From IMG/VR virus record IMGVR_UViG_3300021335_001198, positions 1 to 20,520 of that record: a DNA stretch of 20,520 nucleotides; one strand, given 5' to 3'. Positions within the stretch are counted from its first letter, which is position 1. Every line of letters starts with the position of its first letter. Source of the stretch: a virus. The notes under the pieces were generated by a model, which searched no databases, was not told the DNA's origin, and saw nothing but the letters and a program-made list of their open reading frames with translations. The position numbers and the translations under genes were made by a program. This document shows, piece by piece, positions 13,850 through 19,784 of the stretch.

Positions 13850-14248
13850 ATGAAAGACATAATGAAAAACGCAGAACGTAGTATTTGGGTAACCTTTAGC
13901 AAAGAAGGTGTACATATGTACCCAGGTGCTGACACTGATCCTAAACTAGCAACTGGCGATTGGGATGATGTATCATTCCTTGGTATCCCGCATCGTCATA
14001 TCTTTCACTTTCGTGTTCGTATTGAAGTATTTCATAACGATCGCGATATTGAATTCATTCAGTTTAAACGCTGGATGCAACGACTCTATGACGTCGAAGG
14101 CGTACTAGAGTTAAATCACAAGTCGTGTGAGATGATTGCAGATGACTTGTATCAAGAGATTTCTACAAAGTACCCCGGCCGATTTGTAGAGATTAGTGTC
14201 GCTGAAGACAACGAAAACGGCTGTTCCATTTTTTATCCAAAGGCATAA
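13850..14248 (+). CDS. Degenerate QueD/PTPS-like T-fold protein
   Basis: A 132-residue protein that aligns by eye with QueD (6-carboxytetrahydropterin synthase, 121 residues in E. coli) of the T-fold superfamily. FSKEGVHMYP places H22 on the first zinc ligand, PHRHIFHF places H48 and H50 on the H-G-H pair, FRVRIEV follows as the next strand, DIEFIQFKR matches the DF..LK segment, and VAED (E109) matches the C-terminal glutamate. The catalytic cysteine four residues before H48 is leucine (L44), and the LDH loop is missing. The start at 13850 follows GAAGAAAG and gives a family-like length; ATG 13796 in the same frame would add 18 residues but would be almost leaderless. FolE and QueE in the window support a 7-deazaguanine link. 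Altered chemistry is possible. Confidence 0.65.
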   Translation: MKDIMKNAERSIWVTFSKEGVHMYPGADTDPKLATGDWDDVSFLGIPHRHIFHFRVRIEVFHNDRDIEFIQFKRWMQRLYDVEGVLELNHKSCEMIADDLYQEISTKYPGRFVEISVAEDNENGCSIFYPKA

Positions 14249-14262
14249 GTGAGAAATTCAAA

Positions 14263-14469
14263 ATGGCTAATAACTTCCCTCCTGTCAATAAGGTATTTGA
14301 CGACTTGGACAAGTTTCGCGACTACTGTCGCTTTGAAGGTAAGGTCTTCAATGAAGCAGACCTTTATAAGAAAGATGCACCTGTTTGGCAGGCGTATCAA
14401 AAACACCAAAACTACTTACGTGCTAAAGCACGTAATGCTGGTAGGAATATAAATTCACGGAGAAACTAA
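14263..14469 (+). CDS. Small conserved phage protein, unknown
   Basis: A 68-residue basic protein. The N-terminal part (VFDDLDKFRDYCRFEGKVFN) resembles a small protein that I recall from marine T4-like phages without assigned function. The C-terminal half is rich in K, R, N and Q (KHQNYLRAKARNAGRN). No membrane segment or known motif is present. Its stop overlaps the start of the glycosyltransferase gene (TAATG). Confidence 0.7.
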   Translation: MANNFPPVNKVFDDLDKFRDYCRFEGKVFNEADLYKKDAPVWQAYQKHQNYLRAKARNAGRNINSRRN

Positions 14470-15524
14470 TGACTATTTACATTGTAGACATTGAAGCAGT
14501 TGACACACGTTACACAAAACAGTGGAAAGAACATCTTCCACGTCAATTGCAACGAGCTACGAATGAAGATGTAACTGTCATCAGTGGTGGAGAAACGCCT
14601 CAGGCTACAACACCTGGGGCTTTTCTTAACTTCGGCGGTACAAATGTTTATAAGTCTAAACAATTAGAAACTATAGGCGAAATGTTTTGCAAAGGACAAA
14701 TTAAAGATGGAGATTATTTCCTATATACAGATGCATGGAACCCGACTGTTATCCAACTTCGCTACATGGCTGAGCTACTGGGCGTTGACATTGGAGTGGG
14801 CGGTCTATGGCATGCTGGCAGTTATGATCCTCATGATTTTTTAGGTAGACTAATAGGTGATAAACCTTGGGTACGTCATGCTGAACAAAGTATGTATGAG
14901 TGCTATGACGATAACTTTTATGCTACAGACTTTCATATAGACTTGTTTGCAGAAAGTTTAGACATCGATGACGATAAAACACATCGTGTAGGATGGCCTA
15001 TGGAGTATCTACGCAATAGTTTAGATCAATACAAAGGCATGGACAAGCGAAATCTTATACTCTTTCCGCATCGCATCGCACCTGAGAAGCAAGTAGATAT
15101 TTTTCGTGATCTAGCAGAACAATTACCTGACTACGAATTTGTAGTTTGTCAAGAACGTGAACTTACTAAAAACGAATATCACAATCTATTAGGCGAAGCA
15201 AAAATAGTTTTTAGTGCTAACTTACAAGAAACACTTGGTATTAGTTGGTACGAAGGCGCACTAGTAGATGCTATTCCTGTAGTACCTGATAGATTGAGCT
15301 ACGGTGAAATGGCATTACCGGAATTTAAATATCCAAGTAAGTGGACAGAAGATTGGAACTCTTATAGACAATATCGAGGTGAGATTGTTAATAAAATTAG
15401 AGACTATATAGAAAACTATGATGATTATCTTGTAAGTTTGGATAAGCAACGTACTCTTTTAAACAAAGAATTTTTTAGCGGAAAGGCATTGTATGAGCAA
15501 ATCCAACAAAGATATATGGCTTGA
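14469..15524 (+). CDS. Glycosyltransferase, GT-B fold (GT4-like)
   Basis: A 351-residue glycosyltransferase of the GT-B type. The C-terminal domain carries FPHRIAPEKQ (199-208), the usual start of the donor-binding half, and QETLGISWYEGA with E254 and E262 spaced E-x7-E as in retaining GT4 enzymes, followed by IPVVPDR. The N-terminal domain (IYIVDIEAV) is the acceptor side. GGAG (14459-14462) precedes the ATG. T4-like phages use such enzymes to glycosylate their DNA or to alter cell-surface sugars; the nucleotide-sugar cassette at 8544-10431 may supply its donor. The acceptor is unknown. A terminator-like hairpin lies inside codons 43-53. Confidence 0.88.
   Translation: MTIYIVDIEAVDTRYTKQWKEHLPRQLQRATNEDVTVISGGETPQATTPGAFLNFGGTNVYKSKQLETIGEMFCKGQIKDGDYFLYTDAWNPTVIQLRYMAELLGVDIGVGGLWHAGSYDPHDFLGRLIGDKPWVRHAEQSMYECYDDNFYATDFHIDLFAESLDIDDDKTHRVGWPMEYLRNSLDQYKGMDKRNLILFPHRIAPEKQVDIFRDLAEQLPDYEFVVCQERELTKNEYHNLLGEAKIVFSANLQETLGISWYEGALVDAIPVVPDRLSYGEMALPEFKYPSKWTEDWNSYRQYRGEIVNKIRDYIENYDDYLVSLDKQRTLLNKEFFSGKALYEQIQQRYMA
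14597..14627 (+). terminator. Terminator-like hairpin inside the glycosyltransferase gene
   Basis: GCCTCAGG (14597-14604) pairs with CCTGGGGC (14613-14620) through eight base pairs, one of them G-U in RNA, around an eight-base loop, followed directly by TTTTCTT. This GC-rich stem with a T-run stands out from the AT-rich surroundings and has the form of an intrinsic terminator. It lies about 130 bases inside the coding region, so it would act as an internal attenuator unless translation suppresses it. Confidence 0.5.
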
Positions 15525-15849
15525 TATGGGTGACAGTGTTGTAAGTACTGCTATTGATATTACATCTGACGATATTGATTTAAGTAATATTACTATTACC
15601 ACTGTTGATGATAAATCATTTGATAGTTCATTTATCATTGACGATGGTTTGTGGACTGGATCATCCGATTATACTTTTAGTATCAATACTACTAAAAATA
15701 TTAATCCAGATCAAGTTGAAGATATGTGTAATGAGTATCCAGCACTAGAAAAAGTATGGCGCAATTTTAAAAGCGTGTATGATATGGTATTACAAGACTA
15801 TAAAGGTAAACAAAAAGAAAGAGGCTTAGACGATGACATTCCTTTCTAA
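15493..15849 (+). CDS. Small acidic protein with an SSB-type C-terminal peptide
   Basis: A 118-residue acidic protein, overlapping the glycosyltransferase 3' end by 32 bases, with GGAAAGG (15480-15486) as ribosome site. The N-terminal two thirds are polar and beta-like, rich in D, S, T and I. The last third is helical (YPALEKVWRNFKSVYDMVL) and recalls a conserved segment of marine phage proteins. It ends GLDDDIPF, nearly identical to the last residues of E. coli SSB (DFDDDIPF), the peptide through which SSB recruits replication and repair proteins. No OB fold is evident, so it may be a decoy or recruiter rather than a true SSB. The next gene's ATG overlaps these same codons in another frame. 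Confidence 0.7.
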   Translation: MSKSNKDIWLDMGDSVVSTAIDITSDDIDLSNITITTVDDKSFDSSFIIDDGLWTGSSDYTFSINTTKNINPDQVEDMCNEYPALEKVWRNFKSVYDMVLQDYKGKQKERGLDDDIPF

Positions 15850-16348
15850 ACTTATGGACAAACTTGGCAGACGTCGAGTAATTACAGAACGCGATAGTAC
15901 AGAACCTTATCTAATAAGGTTTTATGTATTTCTAAAAGATAGAAAAAATTTTCCGTTTAATATCACATTACATAAAGTTTTAAAGAGTGATGAACCTACA
16001 CTACATGATCATCCTTGGAGTTATGCTACTTTTATTATTAAGGGCGGTTATTGGGAACACGTACCTGTTGTTTCAAAAGAAGGTATTGTTGTAGGTTCTA
16101 CTAGCGTTTGGAGAGGTCCTGGACATTTTCGCTTTCGTAAGCCAGATGATTTACATTGGTTAGAATTACAAAAAGATTCTAACGGTAACGAAATTCCTTG
16201 TTGGAGTTTGTTCTTTATGGGACGTAAACAAAAGGAATGGGGTTTTATGCGGTTTGTACATGCATCAAAAGTAGAAGACATTACTGATGCAGGATACCGT
16301 TGGATACATAACGAAGAATACTTAGCAAGAGGTGCAAAAAGTGAATAA
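15833..16348 (+). CDS. Cupin-fold protein
   Basis: A 171-residue protein with a single cupin-like barrel. HDHPW (58-62) supplies an HxH pair, GGYWEHVP gives E75, and DDLHWLEL gives H108, an arrangement typical of a metal-binding cupin. FFMGRKQKEWGF is a feature I recall in phage and bacterial cupins of this small group. The metal and reaction are unknown; candidates are a sugar-modifying or a dioxygenase-like activity. It overlaps the preceding gene by 17 bases and the phosphoribosyltransferase by eight. Confidence 0.75.
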   Translation: MTFLSKLMDKLGRRRVITERDSTEPYLIRFYVFLKDRKNFPFNITLHKVLKSDEPTLHDHPWSYATFIIKGGYWEHVPVVSKEGIVVGSTSVWRGPGHFRFRKPDDLHWLELQKDSNGNEIPCWSLFFMGRKQKEWGFMRFVHASKVEDITDAGYRWIHNEEYLARGAKSE

Positions 16349-16895
16349 AAAATATTATAGTTGGCAAGATGTAGAACGAGCATGTTTAAATATTGCTCTT
16401 CAAATGTATAATGATAATTGGCGGCCTGATTATATAGTAGGTATTACACGTGGTGGTAACGTACCTGCTACAATTTTATCACATATGTTAGGTGTACGTT
16501 GCGAAGCATTAAAAATTAGTTTGCGTGACGATGATAGCGAATGTGAAACTAACTGTTGGATGGCAGATGATGCGTTTGGTTACGTTGACGAAGAAGAACG
16601 TGAAATTTATAAAAGCCGATGGGATCTAAACAAACGCAAAAACATTCTTATTGTAGACGATATTAATGACACAGGTGCAACATTAAATTGGATCAAAGAA
16701 GATTGGCCTAGTAGTTGTCTGCCGCAAGAAACAAGTGCATGGGACACTGTGTGGCATCGTAATGTTCGCTTTGCTGTTCTTACTGATAATTTATCAAGCG
16801 AATTCAAAGGCACTATAGACTATAGTGTTGACGAAGTAAATAAAGCCGAAGAGGATGTTTGGCTTGTATATCCATGGGAGAATGTAGGACAATGA
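16341..16895 (+). CDS. Phosphoribosyltransferase (type I PRTase)
   Basis: A 184-residue type I phosphoribosyltransferase. ILIVDDINDTGATL (102-115) is the PRPP-binding signature, with the paired acids D106/D107 and the D-T-G-A-T loop. GITRGGNVPA (34-43) matches the PPi-loop region of purine PRTases such as Gpt and HPRT. A GTG at 16341 with AGAGG (16328-16332) was preferred to the in-frame GTG at 16332. The family makes nucleotides from free bases and PRPP. Next to a 7-deazaguanine system it could salvage guanine released by base exchange or act on a modified base; ordinary purine salvage is the simpler reading. It is coupled to the next gene by ATGA. Confidence 0.85.
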   Translation: MNKKYYSWQDVERACLNIALQMYNDNWRPDYIVGITRGGNVPATILSHMLGVRCEALKISLRDDDSECETNCWMADDAFGYVDEEEREIYKSRWDLNKRKNILIVDDINDTGATLNWIKEDWPSSCLPQETSAWDTVWHRNVRFAVLTDNLSSEFKGTIDYSVDEVNKAEEDVWLVYPWENVGQ

Positions 16896-17092
16896 CACAA
16901 AAAGAAGGACCTTTTAAAGATGCTGTACAAGCAGAAAAAGAAGGAATTATAAAAGAAGTATATACTGTTTATCGCAAAAGAGACGGTATGTTTGTTAAAG
17001 AAACACATAGTAGAAGACATCAGTACCAAGATGAATCAATTTATGATTGGCACGATACTTCTACTATTGAACCGTTGTTGGAGGTAAAATAA
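16892..17092 (+). CDS. Small hypothetical protein
   Basis: A 66-residue charged protein. The ATG at 16892 is chosen because AGGA (16886-16889) precedes it and it overlaps the phosphoribosyltransferase stop as ATGA; an upstream TTG in the same frame lacks support. The sequence (KEVYTVYRKRDGMFVKETHSRRH) suggests a small beta-hairpin. Function unknown. Its TAA overlaps the next ATG. Confidence 0.65.
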   Translation: MTQKEGPFKDAVQAEKEGIIKEVYTVYRKRDGMFVKETHSRRHQYQDESIYDWHDTSTIEPLLEVK

Positions 17093-17361
17093 TGTCATTT
17101 AATTGGGATCGAATTCATAAATGGGAAACTAATATTGAAGACGATATCCTTCGTAGTTGTGAAGAATATATTTGTGAATTTTATAATGTTGATTTAATTG
17201 ACGATCTATCAAAAGAACAAATTGACGAAGTTCGAAAATTTCAAGAAGAATTAAACGAGTTTTCCGTTATGCAATATGGACTAAGAACTGTATTAGAATT
17301 ATGGGAAGCATCAAAAGTTGAAATGGGAGACTTTGAAGACGATGCAGATTATGACTACTGA
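17092..17361 (+). CDS. Small acidic conserved protein
   Basis: An 89-residue, very acidic helical protein (DLSKEQIDEVRKFQEELNEF), ending DFEDDADYDY. I recall similar proteins in marine T4-like phages with no function given. There are no catalytic motifs. The acidity could suit a DNA mimic or a chaperone-like role, but composition alone does not show it. It is coupled at both ends: TAATG with the gene before and an 11-base overlap with the HIT gene. Confidence 0.65.
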   Translation: MSFNWDRIHKWETNIEDDILRSCEEYICEFYNVDLIDDLSKEQIDEVRKFQEELNEFSVMQYGLRTVLELWEASKVEMGDFEDDADYDY

Positions 17362-17722
17362 TACATTAGATAAAGCCCAAGAAGAAGGTCGTGCGCCTTG
17401 GACTAATGTTATGTTAGACACTCGTGACTTTGTTGTTTATGAAGATATCTACCCTGTAACAGAAGGTCATACACTTGTAGTTCCAAAAGAAGCAACACAA
17501 GACGAAATACTTAAATGTTTTAAATTTGCACTTGCTATGGGTCAACAAAATATAGAAGCCGATAACAACGTTGACGGGTACAATATAGGCATAAATATGG
17601 GAGTAAGTGCTGGACAGACATGCATGTATCCCCATGTACATTTAATCTTCCGTCGTGATGGAGATATGGAAGATCCGAAAGGCGGCGTTAGGGGCGTCAT
17701 TCCATCTAAACAAAAATACTAA
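17351..17722 (+). CDS. HIT-family protein with a Y-P-H-V-H motif
   Basis: A 123-residue histidine-triad (HIT) protein, a family of nucleotide hydrolases and transferases. FVVYEDIYPVTEGHTLVVP is the family's N-terminal strand pattern. The active site reads YPHVHLI (93-99): the second and third triad histidines (H95 nucleophile, H97) are present, but the first is tyrosine. The following FRRDGDMEDPKGGVRGVIP is typical of bacterial HIT proteins. The ATG at 17351 gives a family-like length; ATGs at 17318 and 17342 are in frame but unsupported. The substrate is unknown, with an AMP- or GMP-phosphoramidate or dinucleoside polyphosphate being typical. Confidence 0.85.
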   Translation: MTTDTLDKAQEEGRAPWTNVMLDTRDFVVYEDIYPVTEGHTLVVPKEATQDEILKCFKFALAMGQQNIEADNNVDGYNIGINMGVSAGQTCMYPHVHLIFRRDGDMEDPKGGVRGVIPSKQKY

Positions 17723-17732
17723 GGAAAGGAAA

Positions 17733-17939
17733 ATGGATTTGAGAGAACAAATGATCGGAGCAGCAAGGAAACACGCAGAGGCGGAGATTGAATTGCACAA
17801 AACTAATATCGAAGTGTATATGCAAAAAGTTGTCGGTATTGGTGAACATTCTGATATCATTGAAACAATTCAAAAAGAATTGGATTCTATGGCTGCGGCC
17901 AATGATCGTCTAGAAATGCTAGACAAATATTTTAGTTAA
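17733..17939 (+). CDS. Small conserved helical phage protein
   Basis: A 68-residue protein with a strong AAGGAAAGGA ribosome site directly before the ATG at 17733. It is wholly helical and charged (MDLREQMIGAARKHAEAEIE), with a central VGIGEHSDI turn and a C-terminal EMLDKYF. I recall very similar small proteins across marine T4-like phages, without function. The turn between two helices suggests a helical hairpin that could dimerise. Confidence 0.75.
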   Translation: MDLREQMIGAARKHAEAEIELHKTNIEVYMQKVVGIGEHSDIIETIQKELDSMAAANDRLEMLDKYFS

Positions 17940-17951
17940 TAGGAGAACATC

Positions 17952-18110
17952 ATGGCTTTATGTGGCTGTAAAAGATCGCCAACTGGTAAATGCATTGGTT
18001 GGCATTCATTAAGCGAAGAAGAATATCAAAAGAAAAAAGTTGAATGGACAAACCGCCAAAAGTGGGAGAAAGAAGAAGCCCGCAAAAAAGCAGCAAGAAA
18101 ACAACTTTAA
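17952..18110 (+). CDS. 52-residue protein with a CxC metal-binding-like N-terminus
   Basis: A short gene behind AGGAGAAC (17941-17948). The product opens MALCGCKRSPTGKCIGWHSL: C4, C6, C14 and H18 could hold one zinc ion. The remaining 30 residues form a very charged helix (EEEYQKKKVEW to KEEARKKAARKQL). I recall the CGC.RSPTGKC.GWH pattern from other marine phages. Three bases after its stop the folE promoter begins. Function unknown; a small nucleic-acid or protein-binding regulator is a guess. Confidence 0.7.
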   Translation: MALCGCKRSPTGKCIGWHSLSEEEYQKKKVEWTNRQKWEKEEARKKAARKQL

Positions 18111-18112
18111 GG

Positions 18113-18141
18113 TTGACAAAAAACCTAAATAAGTGTATACT
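18113..18141 (+). promoter_or_regulatory. Near-consensus sigma70 promoter for folE-queE
   Basis: TTGACA (18113-18118), a 17-base spacer and TATACT (18136-18141) differ from consensus at one -10 base. The start is expected near 18148, giving a leader of about 55 bases with GGAG (18193-18196) before the folE ATG. The -10 lies inside one arm of a perfect inverted repeat. Confidence 0.82.
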
Positions 18142-18170
18142 GTATATAATGAATTGCTTGCAGTATACAC
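18133..18170 (+). repeat. Perfect 10-bp inverted repeat over the folE promoter (operator-like)
   Basis: GTGTATACTG (18133-18142) and CAGTATACAC (18161-18170) are exact reverse complements separated by 18 bases. The left arm covers the -10 element and the right arm lies in the early transcribed region, so the promoter start sits between the arms. This geometry suits a dimeric repressor or activator site. Arm centres are 28 bases apart. An RNA hairpin is less likely because the left arm should not be transcribed from this promoter. Confidence 0.6.
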
Positions 18171-18202
18171 GGCAATCCACTGCCTAAACATCGGAGATAA
18201 AA

Positions 18203-18886
18203 ATGAGTAAGAGCAAACAAATTAAGGCACGTCTCGAAGACGCAAAAATTCGCTACTGGGCTGGCGACAATATTTCAGAAGTCCTACAAAAAGGTGATAA
18301 AGAAGAACTAATTGAAGAAGCAACAACAGCATTTGAAACAGTTCTTGATACATTACTAATTGATCGACATAACGATCCTAATTCAAAAGGTACAGCAAAA
18401 CGTCTTGCTAAAATGTATTTTAATGAAATTATGGCAGGACGTTATGACCCTATCCCAAGTGCAACAGCATTTCCAAATGATTCAGACGAACGCTATGAAG
18501 GTATGCTTGTAGTTCGAAGTGAACTAAAGAGTATGTGTTCACATCATCACCAACCAGTATCAGGTGTAGCATATATTGGTATTATTGCAGGTCCTAAATT
18601 AATTGGTCTTTCAAAGTATACTCGTATTGCACAATGGTGTGCTAGACGTGGCACACTGCAAGAAGAACTTGCAAATGATATTGCACGTGAAATTCAACGA
18701 GCAACTGGTGCAGATCACTTAGGTGTATACATTCAAGCAACACACGGTTGTTGTGAGAATCGCGGTATTATGGCGCATAGTAGTCTTACACAGACAACTG
18801 TGCTAAAAGGTGCATTTAAGATTGATCCAGGTACTAAAAAAGAATTTATGGATAATATTAAATTACAACAGGAATTTGCGTGTTAA
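18203..18886 (+). CDS. folE: GTP cyclohydrolase I
   Basis: A 227-residue enzyme that converts GTP to dihydroneopterin triphosphate, the first step of both folate and 7-deazaguanine synthesis. Zinc ligands C112 and H115 (MCSHHHQPVSG) and C183 (HGCCENRG) fall two residues from E. coli numbering (110, 113, 181), and the catalytic-site histidines H114 and H181 are also present. GLSKYTRIAQWCARRG is the family signature. The length equals the usual bacterial form (about 222). Queuosine-type phages carry folE to feed QueD and QueE, and queE follows after one base. It has its own promoter with an operator-like repeat and a GGAG site. Confidence 0.96.
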   Translation: MSKSKQIKARLEDAKIRYWAGDNISEVLQKGDKEELIEEATTAFETVLDTLLIDRHNDPNSKGTAKRLAKMYFNEIMAGRYDPIPSATAFPNDSDERYEGMLVVRSELKSMCSHHHQPVSGVAYIGIIAGPKLIGLSKYTRIAQWCARRGTLQEELANDIAREIQRATGADHLGVYIQATHGCCENRGIMAHSSLTQTTVLKGAFKIDPGTKKEFMDNIKLQQEFAC

Positions 18887-18887
18887 G

Positions 18888-19784
18888 ATGAAGTTACGTT
18901 ATTCAGAAGCATTTTATAGTGTACAGGGTGAAGGCAAGTTTGTTGGAGTCCCTAGTGTGTTCTTAAGAACATTTGGTTGTAACTTTCGTTGCATGAACTT
19001 TGGTTTAGGTCGTGATGAGCCTATGCGTGATGAGAAACAAAAACAAGGTATCAAACATAATCCTGAAGTAAAAGATTTGCTCGATAGTAATATAATTAAT
19101 ACTGTTGAAAAGTTTGACGATTTACCTATCATACATACAGGTTGTGATACTTATGCAAGTATCTATCCTGAATTTAAAAAGTTTATGATGGATAAAACTG
19201 TAGACGAAGTAGTTGAACACTTACTTAGTCTTACACCAGAAGGCAAGTGGACAATGGACAATGGTCAAGATGTTCACTTAATACTAACAGGTGGAGAGCC
19301 TTTGCTAGGTTGGCAAAAACTCTACATCGATTTATTTGAGCATCCTAAGATGCAGGATTTGAAAAATGTTACATTTGAAACAAATACTACTCAAAAGTTA
19401 CGAGAAGATTTCAAAGATTATCTTAGCAATCAAGACAGATTTGAAGTCACTTGGAGTTGTTCCCCAAAACTTTCAGTTAGCGGAGAACCTTGGGATACTG
19501 CTATTAAGCCTGACATTGCTAGTGAGTATTTCGGCATTAATGGTAGTGACATTTATCTTAAGTTTGTTGTCGCTGATGCAACTGACGTTGCAGAAGTTGG
19601 CAGAGCTGTTGACGAATATAAAAGTGCCGGAATTGAATGTCCGGTCTACTGTATGCCGCTGGGCGGACGTAGTGAAGAATACAATCTCAACGTCCAAGAA
19701 GTCGCAGAGTTATGCATGGAAAAAGGATGGCGTTTTACCCCGAGACTCCACATCTCCTTATTCGGAAATGCATGGGGGACTTGA
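18888..19784 (+). CDS. queE: 7-carboxy-7-deazaguanine synthase (radical SAM), atypical cluster motif
   Basis: A 298-residue radical SAM enzyme that turns 6-carboxytetrahydropterin into 7-carboxy-7-deazaguanine. The N-terminus YSVQGEGKFVGVPSVFLR is the QueE signature, FGCNFRC gives C31 and C35, and TGGEPL (134-139) is the SAM-binding motif. The usual third cysteine, three residues after C35, is phenylalanine. C86 in GCDTYAS looks like the displaced third cysteine, since canonical QueE reads CDT.Y right after it; an insertion of about 48 residues separates the halves. This makes it longer than typical QueE (about 210-245). The ATG at 18888 is chosen over upstream in-frame starts inside folE. 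Confidence 0.9.
   Translation: MKLRYSEAFYSVQGEGKFVGVPSVFLRTFGCNFRCMNFGLGRDEPMRDEKQKQGIKHNPEVKDLLDSNIINTVEKFDDLPIIHTGCDTYASIYPEFKKFMMDKTVDEVVEHLLSLTPEGKWTMDNGQDVHLILTGGEPLLGWQKLYIDLFEHPKMQDLKNVTFETNTTQKLREDFKDYLSNQDRFEVTWSCSPKLSVSGEPWDTAIKPDIASEYFGINGSDIYLKFVVADATDVAEVGRAVDEYKSAGIECPVYCMPLGGRSEEYNLNVQEVAELCMEKGWRFTPRLHISLFGNAWGT

Noticed and set aside
14249-14452. Plus-strand frame overlapping the 68-residue gene
   Set aside because: Its start lacks a ribosome site, and the alternative frame at 14263 has family-like sequence and a TAATG junction to the next gene.
18145-18150. Second TATAAT just after the folE promoter
   Set aside because: It would be 26 bases from the TTGACA, too far; TATACT at 18136 has the correct 17-base spacing.
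17950-18191. Minus-strand frames over the 52-residue gene and folE promoter
   Set aside because: Antisense to a small gene with a strong ribosome site and to a clear promoter; no ribosome site of their own.
18148-18202. preQ1 riboswitch before folE
   Set aside because: The leader is short and lacks the C-rich loop and A-rich tail of preQ1-I; only small alternative hairpins are seen.
19366-19767. Long plus-strand frame inside queE
   Set aside because: Shadow of queE; only its last 40 codons (from 19768) lie mostly outside queE and are kept as a small gene.
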